The notes under the pieces were generated by a model that was given only the letters and a program-made list of their open reading frames with translations, was not told the DNA's origin and did no database searches. DNA of 64,000 bases from Nocardioides sp. YIM 152315 (lineage in GTDB: Bacteria > Actinomycetota > Actinomycetes > Propionibacteriales > Nocardioidaceae). Position 1 is the first letter of the stretch, and each line of letters begins with the position of its first letter. Below, piece by piece: positions 24,072 to 32,459 of the stretch. The position numbers and the translations under genes are program-made. Where the stretch lies: positions 62,001-126,000 of the forward strand of contig NZ_JARGER010000037.1 of NCBI RefSeq assembly GCF_029210375.1, written 5' to 3'.

Positions 24072-25016
24072 TCAGGTCAGGCGGAACGTCGCCCGGTAGG
24101 TCGTCGGGGTCACACCCACCGCCCGGTGGAAGTGGCGGCGCAGGGTCGCCGCGGTGCCCATCCCGCAGCTGGCGGCGACCTGGTCGACGCTGGCGTCGGT
24201 GCGCTCGAGGAGCTCCTGCGCGCGGGCGATCCGCTGCTGGTGCAGCCAGACCAGCGGCCCGGCCTGGAGCTCGGCCCGCATCCGGCGGGCGAGCTGGCGG
24301 GTGCTGAGGCCGGCGTGGTCGGCGAGCTCGCGCACGGTGAGGGGCCGGTCGAGCCGGGCGCGCGCCCACTCGAGCGTCGGCGCCAGCCCGTCGGGGTTCC
24401 GGGGCTCGGTCGGTGCGGCGATGAACTGGGCCTGCCCGCCGCTGCGATGGGCGGGGACGACGAGGCGCCGGGCGAGGCCGGTCGCGGCGGTGGCGCCGAG
24501 GTCGCGACGGACGAGGTGGAGGCAGAGGTCGAGGGCGGCCGTCTTGCCCGCCGAGGTGAGCACGTCGCCCTCGTCGACGTAGAGCACGTCGGCGCGGACG
24601 TCGACCGCCGGGTAGCGCTGCGCCAGCTCGTCCGCGTGCATCCAGTGGGTGGCCGCGGCGCGTCCGTCGAGCAGGCCGGCCGCCGCGAGCACGAAGGAGC
24701 CCGTGCACAGCGACGCGATCTGGGCACCGCCGCGGTGGGCGGCGCGCAGGCCGGCGACGAGTGCCGGATCCGGGTCGGCTCCGACGTCCTCGACGGAGGG
24801 CACCACCACGAGGTCGGCTCCGCCGAGGCCGGCGTACGAGGACGTCGGCAGGTGCGGCAGCCAGCGGTGCGGCGCGCCGTCCGGGGTGCACACGACGGCG
24901 TCGTACCACGCGCCGCCGGGCGCGAGGTCGGACCGGTCGACCCCGAGGATCTCGGCGGCGATCGCCGCCTCGTAGAGCATCACGGACTCGTGCATGACGA
25001 GGGCGACGCGCGGCAT
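24072..25016 (-). CDS. GlxA-family AraC-type regulator with DJ-1/PfpI domain
   Basis: 314 residues. Residues 1-175 form a class I glutamine-amidotransferase-like DJ-1/PfpI domain with nucleophile-elbow Cys in IASLCTGSFVLAAAGLL. The C-terminal ~100 residues are two AraC helix-turn-helix motifs (VRELADHAGLSTRQLARRM, VDQVAASCGMGTAATLRRHF). Such proteins regulate catabolic or stress genes; arginine and glycine-betaine pathway members are known, but no effector can be named. I chose ATG 25016 because TACACT lies seven bases upstream and the Rossmann-like strand RVALVMHESV starts there. Divergent from the next gene. Confidence 0.9.
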   Translation of the reverse strand: MPRVALVMHESVMLYEAAIAAEILGVDRSDLAPGGAWYDAVVCTPDGAPHRWLPHLPTSSYAGLGGADLVVVPSVEDVGADPDPALVAGLRAAHRGGAQIASLCTGSFVLAAAGLLDGRAAATHWMHADELAQRYPAVDVRADVLYVDEGDVLTSAGKTAALDLCLHLVRRDLGATAATGLARRLVVPAHRSGGQAQFIAAPTEPRNPDGLAPTLEWARARLDRPLTVRELADHAGLSTRQLARRMRAELQAGPLVWLHQQRIARAQELLERTDASVDQVAASCGMGTAATLRRHFHRAVGVTPTTYRATFRLT

Positions 25017-25023
25017 GTCCGAA

Positions 25024-25029
25024 AGTGTA
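25024..25029 (-). promoter_or_regulatory. -10 box TACACT of the GlxA-family gene
   Basis: Seven bases before the ATG on the minus strand, leaderless pattern; it lies in the 71-base space shared with the divergent saccharopine-dehydrogenase-like gene. Confidence 0.5.
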
Positions 25030-25087
25030 CGCACCATGTCGTTTCGGACGCTCGCGCACCGGGCCGGACCGCCCGAGGATCATCGTC

Positions 25088-26116
25088 GTGAACACATCCG
25101 AGCGAGCTTCCGCACCGGTCCTGGTCTACGGCGCCACCGGGCACACGGGGCGCTTCGTCGTCGACGAGCTCCTGCGCCGGGGGGTGACCCCCGTCCTCGC
25201 GGGGCGCGACGCCGAGCGGCTCGCCGCCGTTGCGCCCGACCACGGTCTCGAGGTCCGCGAGGTCGGCCTCGACGACCGCGACCGGCTGCGCCGGGCCGCG
25301 TCCGACGTCGGCGCGGTCGTCAACTGCGCCGGGCCGTTCCTCGACACCGCGGTGCCGCTCGCGCGGGCGGCGGTCGGGGCCGGGGCGCACTACCTCGACC
25401 TCACCGCCGAGCAGTCCGTCGTGCGGGAGCTCTACCGCCGGCTCGACGCACCGGCTCGGCACGCGGGCGTCGCCGTCGTACCCGCCATGGCGTTCTACGG
25501 AGGGCTCGCCGACCTGCTCGTGACGTCGGTGCTCGACGGCGACACACGCGCGGACGCGGTGGACGTCGCCATCGGCCTGGACCACTGGTGGCCGACCGCC
25601 GGCACGCGCGTCACGGGGCACCGCAACACCGCGACCCGCCAGGTGATCCGGGCGGGCCGACTGGCGCCGCTGGCGGACCCCGCGCCGACCCGCACCTGGT
25701 CCTTCCGCGAACCGCTCGGCGACCACGCGGTCGTGGAGCTGCCGTTCTCGGAGGTCCTCACGATCCACCGCCACCTGCGGGTCGGCGAGCTCCGCTCCCA
25801 CCTGAACGCCGCGCCGCTACAGGAGCTCCGCGACCCGACGACCCCGGCGCCGAGCCCGACGGACGGGTCCGGCCGGTCCGCGCAGCGCTTCACCGTGGAG
25901 GTGGTCGTACGCCGCGGCGCCGAGCGCCGCCGGGTGAGTGCCGAGGGCCGCGACATCTACGCCGTCTCGGCGCCGATCGTGGTCGAGGGAGCGGTGCGGC
26001 TCCTCGACGGCCGAGGCGCGGGGGCCGGGGCGCTCGCGCCGGGCCAGGCCTTCGACGCCGACGACGTCCTGCGGGCCCTGGAGCGCGAGGCGCCGGACTT
26101 CCGCGTGTGCCGTTGA
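25088..26116 (+). CDS. Saccharopine dehydrogenase-like NAD(P)-binding protein
   Basis: 342 residues. N-terminal Rossmann motif VLVYGATGHTGRFVVDELL, then AGRDAERL and NCAGPFLDTAVPLARAAVGAG, VPAMAFYGGLADLL: the signature of saccharopine-dehydrogenase-like / trans-acting enoyl-reductase-like proteins. The C-terminal half has a compact alpha/beta insert (RFTVEVVVRRGAERRRVSAEGRDIY region). Reaction unknown. GTG 25088 is chosen because the Rossmann strand begins 11 residues later. Divergent from the GlxA-family regulator, which may control it. Confidence 0.82.
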   Translation: MNTSERASAPVLVYGATGHTGRFVVDELLRRGVTPVLAGRDAERLAAVAPDHGLEVREVGLDDRDRLRRAASDVGAVVNCAGPFLDTAVPLARAAVGAGAHYLDLTAEQSVVRELYRRLDAPARHAGVAVVPAMAFYGGLADLLVTSVLDGDTRADAVDVAIGLDHWWPTAGTRVTGHRNTATRQVIRAGRLAPLADPAPTRTWSFREPLGDHAVVELPFSEVLTIHRHLRVGELRSHLNAAPLQELRDPTTPAPSPTDGSGRSAQRFTVEVVVRRGAERRRVSAEGRDIYAVSAPIVVEGAVRLLDGRGAGAGALAPGQAFDADDVLRALEREAPDFRVCR

Positions 26117-26150
26117 GCGCCTGCCGCGGGCCACCCCCGAGAATGGCCCC

Positions 26151-27002
26151 GTGACCGACGAGATCGCGTTCTTCACCAGGACCGGCGACGACCTGGCCCC
26201 GACCCCGCTCGCGTGCAGCATGTGGAGCGACGACCAGCTGCACGGCGTCGCGCTCAGCGGCGCGCTCGCCCGGGCGGCGGAGCAGGCGCTCGCCGCGACC
26301 GGACGCGACGACCTGCGCCCGGCGCGATGGGTGGTCGACCTCTTCCGGGCCGCGCGGATGCAGCCGTGCACGCTGACGACCAGCGTCGTGCGCGAGGGCT
26401 CCCGGATCTGCCTGGTCGACGTGTCGATGAGCCAGGCCGGCGAGCCCGTGGCGCGCGCGTCGGCGACGTTCCTCAAGCCGTCGGGGACCGCGCCGGGCGA
26501 GGTCTGGCAGCCGCCCGAGCGGCCCGCTCCCCCGCCGCTGGACGTGGCCCCGGAGACCGACGAGCCGCGGGTGCCGTTCCTGCGCTCGGCGTCCGGCTGG
26601 TCGCAGGACTTCACCGAGCACCAGAACCCCGACCGGAAGGCGTCCTGGAGCAGCGCGATGCCCGTGGTGTCCGGCGAGCCGCTCTCGCCCTTCCAGGCCG
26701 TCGCCGCCGCCGCCGACGGCGCGAGCATGGTGACCAACTGGGGCACCCGCGGCGTGGAGTACATCAACACCGACATCGCGCTGACGCTGGCCCGCGAGCC
26801 GGTCGGCGTCGAGATCGGGCTGCTCGCCACCGACCGCGTCGAGCACGACGGCATCGCGTCCGGGACCACCGCCGTCTTCGACCGGGCCGGCGCCCTCGGC
26901 ACCGTCACGGTCGCCGCCCTCGCCAACGCCCGCCGGCGCGTCGACATGGGCGGCGTGGAGTACGCCGACGACGGGCGGCGGCGTACGGCGTCGCGGGTCT
27001 GA
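26151..27002 (+). CDS. Acyl-CoA thioesterase, TesB-like double hotdog
   Basis: 283 residues. Two hotdog halves can be seen: residues 10-110 (GVALSGALARAAEQAL, DLFRAARMQPCTLTTSVVR, DVSMSQAGEPVARASATFL) and 160-275 (PVVSGEPLSPFQAVAAAADG, INTDIALTLAREPVGVEIGL). This matches actinobacterial thioesterase-family proteins that hydrolyse medium/long acyl-CoA. The GTG stands six bases after GAGAAT, a weak -10 box. Same strand as the saccharopine-dehydrogenase-like gene, 34 bases downstream. Confidence 0.82.
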   Translation: MTDEIAFFTRTGDDLAPTPLACSMWSDDQLHGVALSGALARAAEQALAATGRDDLRPARWVVDLFRAARMQPCTLTTSVVREGSRICLVDVSMSQAGEPVARASATFLKPSGTAPGEVWQPPERPAPPPLDVAPETDEPRVPFLRSASGWSQDFTEHQNPDRKASWSSAMPVVSGEPLSPFQAVAAAADGASMVTNWGTRGVEYINTDIALTLAREPVGVEIGLLATDRVEHDGIASGTTAVFDRAGALGTVTVAALANARRRVDMGGVEYADDGRRRTASRV

Positions 27003-27043
27003 GCCACCCGGGTCCGTGTCGACACCCTGGCCGTGACGGTCTG

Positions 27044-27121
27044 CTTCTCGGGCAGTCCCTGCGCTTCTGCGGGGTTGCATTGCCCGAGAAGTGCGGGAAT
27101 ACCCGGTGCACCGGGTATTCC
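27044..27121. repeat. Family II palindromic element, copy B
   Basis: CTTCTCGGGCA (27044-27054) pairs with TGCCCGAGAAG (27081-27091); the terminal palindrome GGAATACCCGGTG/CACCGGGTATTCC (27096-27121) is perfect over 26 bases. The middle stem is worn (CGCTTCTGCGG). It fills most of the gap between the convergent thioesterase and zwf genes. Confidence 0.88.
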
Positions 27122-27134
27122 GGCAAGGTCCGCG

Positions 27135-28574
27135 TCAAGCGCCGTACGGATTGCGCCAGGATCGCTCGAAGGGCAGCCGCCACGCGTGCGGCGCGACCAG
27201 CTGGTGGATCGCGTTCGGTCCCCACGAGCCGGGAGCGTAGAGGCGCACGGGCGACGGGTTCTGCAGCAGCGGCGTCGACTTCTCCCAGAGCGTCTCGATG
27301 CCCTCGGCGGTCGTGAAGAGGGTGTGGTCTCCACGCAGGGCGTCGTAGATGAGGCGCTCGTAGGCCTCGAGCACGGCGTACGCCGACGAGGTCTCGTGCG
27401 TCGCGAACTGCATCGACAGCTTCTCCAGCTTCATGCCCGGTCCGGGGCGCTTGCCGTAGAAGGAGAGTGACATCTTCGACTGGTCGGCGAGGTCGAAGGT
27501 GAGGTGGTCGGGTCCCTGGGTGCCCGCGTTGGAGCCCGCGGGGAACATCGTCAGCGGCGGCTCCTTGAACGCGATCGAGATGATGCGCGCCCCCTCGGCC
27601 AGCTTCTTCCCGGTGCGCAGGTAGAACGGCACCCCCGCCCAGCGCCAGTTGTCGATCTCGACCTTGAGCGCGACGAACGTGTCGGTGTCGGAGTCGTCGG
27701 TGGCGTCGGGGTTGTCGCGGTAGCCGGCGTACTGGCCGCGGACCACGTTGTGCGGCTCGATCGGTCGCATCGACCGGAAGACCTTGAGCTTCTCGTCGCT
27801 GATCGGGCCGGGCGCGAGCGAGGTGGGCGGCTCCATCGCCATGAACGCCAGGACCTGCATCAGGTGGGTGACGACCATGTCGCGATAGGCGCCGGTGGTC
27901 TCGTAGAACTTCGTGCGGACCTCGAGGCCGAGCGTCTCGGGGACGTCGATCTGCACGTGGTCGATGAAGTTGCGGTTCCAGATCGGCTCGAACAGGCCGT
28001 TGGCGAAGCGGAACGCCAGGATGTTCTGCGCCGCCTCCTTGCCGAGGAAGTGGTCGATGCGGAAGATCTGGCTCTCGTCGAAGACCTGGTGCAGCCGCTC
28101 GTTGAGCCGCTTCGCCGACTCGAGGTCGGTGCCGAACGGCTTCTCCATGATGATCCGCGACTGCTTGACCAGCCCGGCCTCGTCGAGCTGGCGGACCACG
28201 TCGAGCGCAGCCTTGGGCGGGACGCTCAGGTAGTGGAGGAACCGGACGGGCTGCCCACCGCGGCCGACGTCGCGCTCCGCCGCCCGCATCGCCTCGGCCA
28301 ACGCCGGCGGACCGGCGGACTGCGGCACGTAGGTCAGCAGCTCCGAGAACCGGCTCCACTGCTCGTCGGAGAAGGCCCGGTGGCTGTACTCGACGCACGC
28401 ATCGTGGGCGAGCTGCACGAAGGCGGCGGTGTCGATGTCCTCCAGCGACGTGCCGACGATGCGCGAGTCGTCGATGAGGCCGGCCTGCCAGAGGTGGAAG
28501 AGCCCCGGGAGGAGCTTGCGCCGGGAGAGGTCACCGGTGGCGCCGAACAGGAGGACCACGTGTGCGTTGTCCAT
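27135..28574 (-). CDS. zwf: Glucose-6-phosphate 1-dehydrogenase
   Basis: 479 residues. NADP-binding LFGATGDLSRRKLLPGL at the N-terminus; the active-site block RIDHFLGKEAAQN carries the catalytic His and substrate-binding Lys; EKPFGTDLESAKRL and YRDMVVTHLMQVLAFMAMEP are family-conserved. It oxidises glucose-6-phosphate to 6-phosphogluconolactone, giving NADPH. Unlike the usual actinobacterial tkt-tal-zwf-opcA-pgl cluster it stands alone, so it is probably a second zwf paralogue. The ATG follows TAGGCT by six bases (leaderless). Confidence 0.95.
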   Translation of the reverse strand: MDNAHVVLLFGATGDLSRRKLLPGLFHLWQAGLIDDSRIVGTSLEDIDTAAFVQLAHDACVEYSHRAFSDEQWSRFSELLTYVPQSAGPPALAEAMRAAERDVGRGGQPVRFLHYLSVPPKAALDVVRQLDEAGLVKQSRIIMEKPFGTDLESAKRLNERLHQVFDESQIFRIDHFLGKEAAQNILAFRFANGLFEPIWNRNFIDHVQIDVPETLGLEVRTKFYETTGAYRDMVVTHLMQVLAFMAMEPPTSLAPGPISDEKLKVFRSMRPIEPHNVVRGQYAGYRDNPDATDDSDTDTFVALKVEIDNWRWAGVPFYLRTGKKLAEGARIISIAFKEPPLTMFPAGSNAGTQGPDHLTFDLADQSKMSLSFYGKRPGPGMKLEKLSMQFATHETSSAYAVLEAYERLIYDALRGDHTLFTTAEGIETLWEKSTPLLQNPSPVRLYAPGSWGPNAIHQLVAPHAWRLPFERSWRNPYGA

Positions 28575-28580
28575 GGATCG

Positions 28581-28586
28581 AGCCTA
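28581..28586 (-). promoter_or_regulatory. -10 box TAGGCT of zwf
   Basis: Six bases before the ATG on the minus strand. The pabB stop lies 19 bases farther upstream, so zwf has its own promoter. Confidence 0.5.
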
Positions 28587-28604
28587 GTCCGCCGGCGATG
28601 GGCG

Positions 28605-29876
28605 TCACGCCCCGTCGAAGACGCGCAGCAGTCGCTCCGCCTTCCAGCGTGACTCGGCCCACTCCTCGCCGACGTCGGACCGGACCGTGACGGCGCCGCC
28701 CGTCCCCAGCACGTAGCGGCCCTCGCCGGCGGTCATCAGGCTGCGGATCACCACGCCGAGATCGGCCCGTCCGTCGGCGCTGACCCAGCCGAAGGCCCCG
28801 GCGTACGCACCGCGCGGCGTCGCCTCGACCTCGTCGATCACCTCCATCGTGCGCAGCTTGGGCGCGCCGGTCATCGAGCCGGCCGGGAAGAGCGCGCGCA
28901 GCGCCTCGACCGTCGTGACCTCGTCGCGGAGCCGTCCCCGGACGGTGCTGACCAGCTGGTGCACGGACTCGTAGGACTCGACGTCCATGAGCGTCGGCAC
29001 CGTGACCGTGCCCGGCTCGCACACCATCGACAGGTCGTTGCGGAGCAGGTCGACGATCATCAGGTTCTCGGCGCGGAACCTCGGGTCGGTGCACAGCCGC
29101 TGGCGCGCCTCCTCGTCACGCTCGGCGGTCGCGCCGCGGGGCGTGGTGCCCTTGATCGGCTTGGTCTCCAGCGTGCGGTCGGCCGACACCAGCGCGTAGC
29201 GCTCCGGGCTCGAGCTGAGCAGCCACGCCCGCGCGCCGGGGACGTCGTGCTGGAGGAATCCGGCGTACGGCGCGGGGTTGAGGTCGCGCAGCCGCAGGTA
29301 CGCCGCCGCCGGGTCGAGCTCGCTCGCGCACTCCGCCCGGTAGGTGAGGTTGACCTCGTAGGTGTTGCCGGCGTGCAGGTGCTCCTGGACGCGGTCGAAG
29401 GCGGCGGCGTAGGCGGTGGGGGCCGCGGAATACCCGGTGCACCGGGTATTCCCGCGCTTCTCGGCCGTTGCAACACCCGAGAAGCGCGCGTTCTGCCCGA
29501 GAAGTGGGTGCTCGAACACGCGCACCCGCGACGGCCGCATCCAGACGGCGTCGGGCAGGTCGCCGCCGACGGCCGCGGGCAGGTCGGGCCGGCACGCGTA
29601 GCCGAGGTAGCCGAACCACGAGGCGTCGGCCGGCCCGGACGCCAGCTCGGCGGCGAGCACGTCGAACACGTCGTCGCCCACGACCTCGGCCCGGCCGCCG
29701 GCGTGCCGCGTCACCACGCGCGCGGCCGCGTCGTACGTCAGCGAGACGTCGGACTCCTCGAGCCAGCCGACGATCGAGCGGCGGCCCGACCACTCGCGCG
29801 CGCCGCCGCCGTCGAGCCAGAAGCAGCGGGCGTGCGAGGACGCGACGGACCGGAAGACCGGCACCGGGTCAGTCAT
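28605..29876 (-). CDS. pabB: Aminodeoxychorismate synthase component I, with an in-frame repeat insertion
   Basis: 423 residues of the chorismate-utilising family. The C-terminal catalytic domain (about 155-420) has AGNTYEVNLTYR, LETKPIKGTTPRG, ENLMIVDLLRNDLSMV and PAGSMTGAPKLRTMEVID. With the PabA glutaminase it makes 4-amino-4-deoxychorismate for folate (or related aminobenzoate chemistry). Residues 124-152, between the N-terminal domain and the catalytic domain, are encoded by a family II palindrome and have no counterpart in the family; the frame stays open and the domains are intact. Start overlaps the pabA end by eight bases. Confidence 0.9.
   Translation of the reverse strand: MTDPVPVFRSVASSHARCFWLDGGGAREWSGRRSIVGWLEESDVSLTYDAAARVVTRHAGGRAEVVGDDVFDVLAAELASGPADASWFGYLGYACRPDLPAAVGGDLPDAVWMRPSRVRVFEHPLLGQNARFSGVATAEKRGNTRCTGYSAAPTAYAAAFDRVQEHLHAGNTYEVNLTYRAECASELDPAAAYLRLRDLNPAPYAGFLQHDVPGARAWLLSSSPERYALVSADRTLETKPIKGTTPRGATAERDEEARQRLCTDPRFRAENLMIVDLLRNDLSMVCEPGTVTVPTLMDVESYESVHQLVSTVRGRLRDEVTTVEALRALFPAGSMTGAPKLRTMEVIDEVEATPRGAYAGAFGWVSADGRADLGVVIRSLMTAGEGRYVLGTGGAVTVRSDVGEEWAESRWKAERLLRVFDGA
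29427..29507. repeat. Family II palindromic element, copy C, inside pabB
   Basis: Inverted relative to copies A and B. Perfect 26-base palindrome (29427-29452), then stem CGCGCTTCTCGG/CCGAGAAGCGCG (29453-29464, 29477-29488) with loop complementary-strand GTGTTGCAACGG matching copy A's GTGTTGCGATGG, then a half-site CCCGAGAAGTGGG. Relative to copy A the stem has an A:T to G:C pair change on both arms. Length is a multiple of three with no stop in the pabB frame. Confidence 0.9.
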
Positions 29877-30435
29877 GACGCCCGAGGAAGTTCGCGACCA
29901 GGGTGGCGCCGTGCTCCGACAGGACCGACTCCGGATGGAACTGGACGCCCTCCAGCGGCAGCGTCCGGTGCCGCACCCCCATCACCACGCCGTCCTCCGA
30001 CCGCGCGGTCACCGCCAGACACGACGGGACGTCGACCGCCGCCAGCGAGTGGTAGCGCACGGCCGCGAGCGGCGACGGCAGGCCGGCGAAGACGCCGAGG
30101 CCGTCGTGGGCCACGGACCCCACGTCGCCGTGGGCGGGGGTGACGCGGTCGACGGTGCCGCCGTACGCCGTGACGAGCCCCTGCATCCCCAGGCACACGC
30201 CGAGCACGGGGCTGGTCGCGCGGCGCAGCACCTCACGCCCCACCGAGAAGTCACCGGGCGCGTCCGGGTGCCCCGGTCCCGGCGACAGCACGACGTAGGG
30301 GAACGCGAGGACGTCGTCGGCCGAGACCTCGTCGTGCTGCACGACCGTCGGCAGCGAGCCGGTCACCTCGGCGATGAGGTGGACGAGGTTCCAGGTGTAG
30401 GAGTCGTGATGGTCGACCACGACGACGGCGGCCAC
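29869..30435 (-). CDS. pabA: Aminodeoxychorismate/anthranilate synthase glutaminase subunit
   Basis: 188-residue class I glutamine amidotransferase. VVDHHDSYTWNLVHLIAE and LSPGPGHPDAPGD open the fold; the nucleophile Cys is in GVCLGMQGLV; the His-x-Glu is in GVQFHPESVLSEHG. It supplies ammonia from glutamine to the PabB protein encoded next to it (eight-base overlap). The GTG start is nine bases after the PhzE-type gene's stop, so the three genes may be one transcript. Confidence 0.92.
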   Translation of the reverse strand: MAAVVVVDHHDSYTWNLVHLIAEVTGSLPTVVQHDEVSADDVLAFPYVVLSPGPGHPDAPGDFSVGREVLRRATSPVLGVCLGMQGLVTAYGGTVDRVTPAHGDVGSVAHDGLGVFAGLPSPLAAVRYHSLAAVDVPSCLAVTARSEDGVVMGVRHRTLPLEGVQFHPESVLSEHGATLVANFLGRHD

Positions 30436-30444
30436 CGGGCGGCC

Positions 30445-32358
30445 CTACGACGGCGGCAGCAGCAGGTCGGCCACCAGCCCGTGCAGCACGTCGAAGCCGT
30501 GCTCGGTGAGGATGGACTCGGCGTGGAACTGGATGCCGCGGTAGTGCGGTCCGCGCACCAGGTGGATGTCACCGGTCCGGACGTCCGCCTCGACCTCGAC
30601 GCCGGCGGGCGCTCCGGCGGCGCCGACCCGGCCGACGAAGGTGTTGTAGAAGCCGACCCGCTCGGTGCGGCCGGCGATGGTGACCGGCGACTGCGTGCCC
30701 TGGAAGACGATGTCCTTGTAGGCGAGCGGGACGCCGAGGTGGTGGCACAGCGCCTGGTGGCCCAGGCAGACCGCGAGGAACGGTCGCTCGGCGGCCATCA
30801 GCTCGGCGACCGCGGCCCGAAGGTTGGTCATCTTCGGGTCGTCGCCGTCGCGCGGGTCGCCCGGCCCCGGCCCGACGATCGCGAGGTCGAAGCCGTCGAG
30901 GCAGCCGGGCACGTAGTCCTCGTGCCGCACGACCTCGCTGGTCATGCCGATCACGCCGAGCACGTGGCGCAGCATGTTCACGAAGTCGTCCTCGCCGTCG
31001 AGGATCACCACCGACTTCCCGGACAGCCGGGCGTCGGGCGCGGCGCCGCCCTGGTCGGTCAGCCAGAAGGTGGAGAGCCGCCGGTTGCGCGCGTTCAGCG
31101 CGAGCAGCACGTCCTCGTCGTTGACGAGCTCGGCGACGTTCACGCCGGGCGTCGGGGCCGGCGGCACCAGGCCGAAGGCGCTCAGGATGCCGCCGGCCTT
31201 GGCGTGCGTCTCCGCGACCTCGTACGCCGGGTCGGAGTCGCGCACCAGGGTCGCCCCGGCGGTGACCGTGAGGCGCCCGTCCAGCCCGACGTCGGCGGTG
31301 CGGATCACGATCGGGCTGTCGACGACCGGACCACCCTCCTCGTCGCGGCCGAGGATCGCGAGGGCCGCGCCGTAGTAGCCGCGGCCCTCGGACTCGTACT
31401 GCCTGATCAGCCGGCACGCGTTCTCGACCGGCGACCCGGTGACGGTGGCGGCGTACATGGTGTCGCGCAGCACCTCGCGCGGGTCGCGGCTCGTGCGGCC
31501 GGCCAGCAGGTACTCGGTGTGCACGAGGCGGCTCATGGGCTTGAGGAAGGGTCCGAGCACCTGGCCACCCTCGTGGCAGATGTCGCACATCATCTTCAGC
31601 TCCTCGTCGACGACCATGAAGAGCTCGAAGATCTCCTTCTCGTCGTGGAGGAAGTCGAGGAGCTGGCGCTTGAGGCCGGCACCGTCGCCGCTCGGCAGCC
31701 GGAAGGTGCCGCTGATCGGGTTCATCCGCACGTCGCCCCCGTGGATGGAGACGTGCCGCTCGGGGCTGGCGCCGATCAGGAAGCGGTCGCCGGTGAAGAA
31801 GACGTAGGTCCAGTACGACCCGCGCTCGCGCTCGAGCAGTCGTCGGAACACCGTGAGGGCCTTGTCGGCGCCCCAGTCGGCGACGGTCGCGCGGTAGTGG
31901 CGTCCGATGACGAGGTTGGCGCCCTCGCCCTGCCCGATCTCGTCGGTGATGATCGAGGAGACGAGCTTGCCGTAGTCGTCGTCGTCGGTCTCGAACCCGC
32001 CGCGGTCGGCGAACTCCACCCCGGTGTCCTCGATCGCGTCGATCACCTCCTCGACGGTGAACTCCAGCTCCGACTCGACGTCCACCACCACCAGCGGGGT
32101 GCCGTCGTCGTGCGCCTCGAACCCGCGCTCGGCCACCTGCCGGAAGGGGATCGCGAGCAGCCGGTCGGCGATGTGACCGTCCTCCGGCACCCCGTCGGCG
32201 AGAGGTACGTCGAGGATCGACTCGACCACGCTGCGCCGGCCGCCCACCACGCCGACCGTGTCGCGGTCACCGGCCCGCGTGGAGCGCCGGATGATCGCCC
32301 ACGCCTCGTGCCCCTGGACGGCCGCGATGGCTTCCCGGGCAGACGTGGTCGCGTTCAT
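30445..32358 (-). CDS. PhzE-type anthranilate synthase family protein (fused TrpE-TrpG-like)
   Basis: 637 residues. Residues of about 1-425 form a chorismate-binding domain, and about 440-637 a glutamine amidotransferase domain (VCLGHQALCHHLG with Cys; IQFHAESILTEHG with His-Glu). The segment DEKEIFELFMVVDEELKMMC and CHEGGQVLGPFLKP is characteristic of PhzE, 2-amino-2-deoxyisochorismate synthase of phenazine and related pathways, more than of TrpE. Length matches PhzE (about 627). No other phz genes are visible. An ADIC-derived metabolite is possible; an anthranilate synthase role is not excluded. ATG follows TAGATT by six bases. Confidence 0.85.
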   Translation of the reverse strand: MNATTSAREAIAAVQGHEAWAIIRRSTRAGDRDTVGVVGGRRSVVESILDVPLADGVPEDGHIADRLLAIPFRQVAERGFEAHDDGTPLVVVDVESELEFTVEEVIDAIEDTGVEFADRGGFETDDDDYGKLVSSIITDEIGQGEGANLVIGRHYRATVADWGADKALTVFRRLLERERGSYWTYVFFTGDRFLIGASPERHVSIHGGDVRMNPISGTFRLPSGDGAGLKRQLLDFLHDEKEIFELFMVVDEELKMMCDICHEGGQVLGPFLKPMSRLVHTEYLLAGRTSRDPREVLRDTMYAATVTGSPVENACRLIRQYESEGRGYYGAALAILGRDEEGGPVVDSPIVIRTADVGLDGRLTVTAGATLVRDSDPAYEVAETHAKAGGILSAFGLVPPAPTPGVNVAELVNDEDVLLALNARNRRLSTFWLTDQGGAAPDARLSGKSVVILDGEDDFVNMLRHVLGVIGMTSEVVRHEDYVPGCLDGFDLAIVGPGPGDPRDGDDPKMTNLRAAVAELMAAERPFLAVCLGHQALCHHLGVPLAYKDIVFQGTQSPVTIAGRTERVGFYNTFVGRVGAAGAPAGVEVEADVRTGDIHLVRGPHYRGIQFHAESILTEHGFDVLHGLVADLLLPPS

Positions 32359-32364
32359 GGCGTC

Positions 32365-32370
32365 AATCTA
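32365..32370 (-). promoter_or_regulatory. -10 box TAGATT of the PhzE-type gene
   Basis: Six bases before the ATG on the minus strand, leaderless pattern. The 101-base gap to the divergent aminotransferase gene shows no obvious operator. Confidence 0.5.
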
Positions 32371-32459
32371 CGCACCCGGCGGGCCCGCCGGCGGGGGCTG
32401 TCCGGGATCACGAAGGTTGGGTATGCCCGGCCGCGGACCCGCTCGGCGACGGGTGCCTC

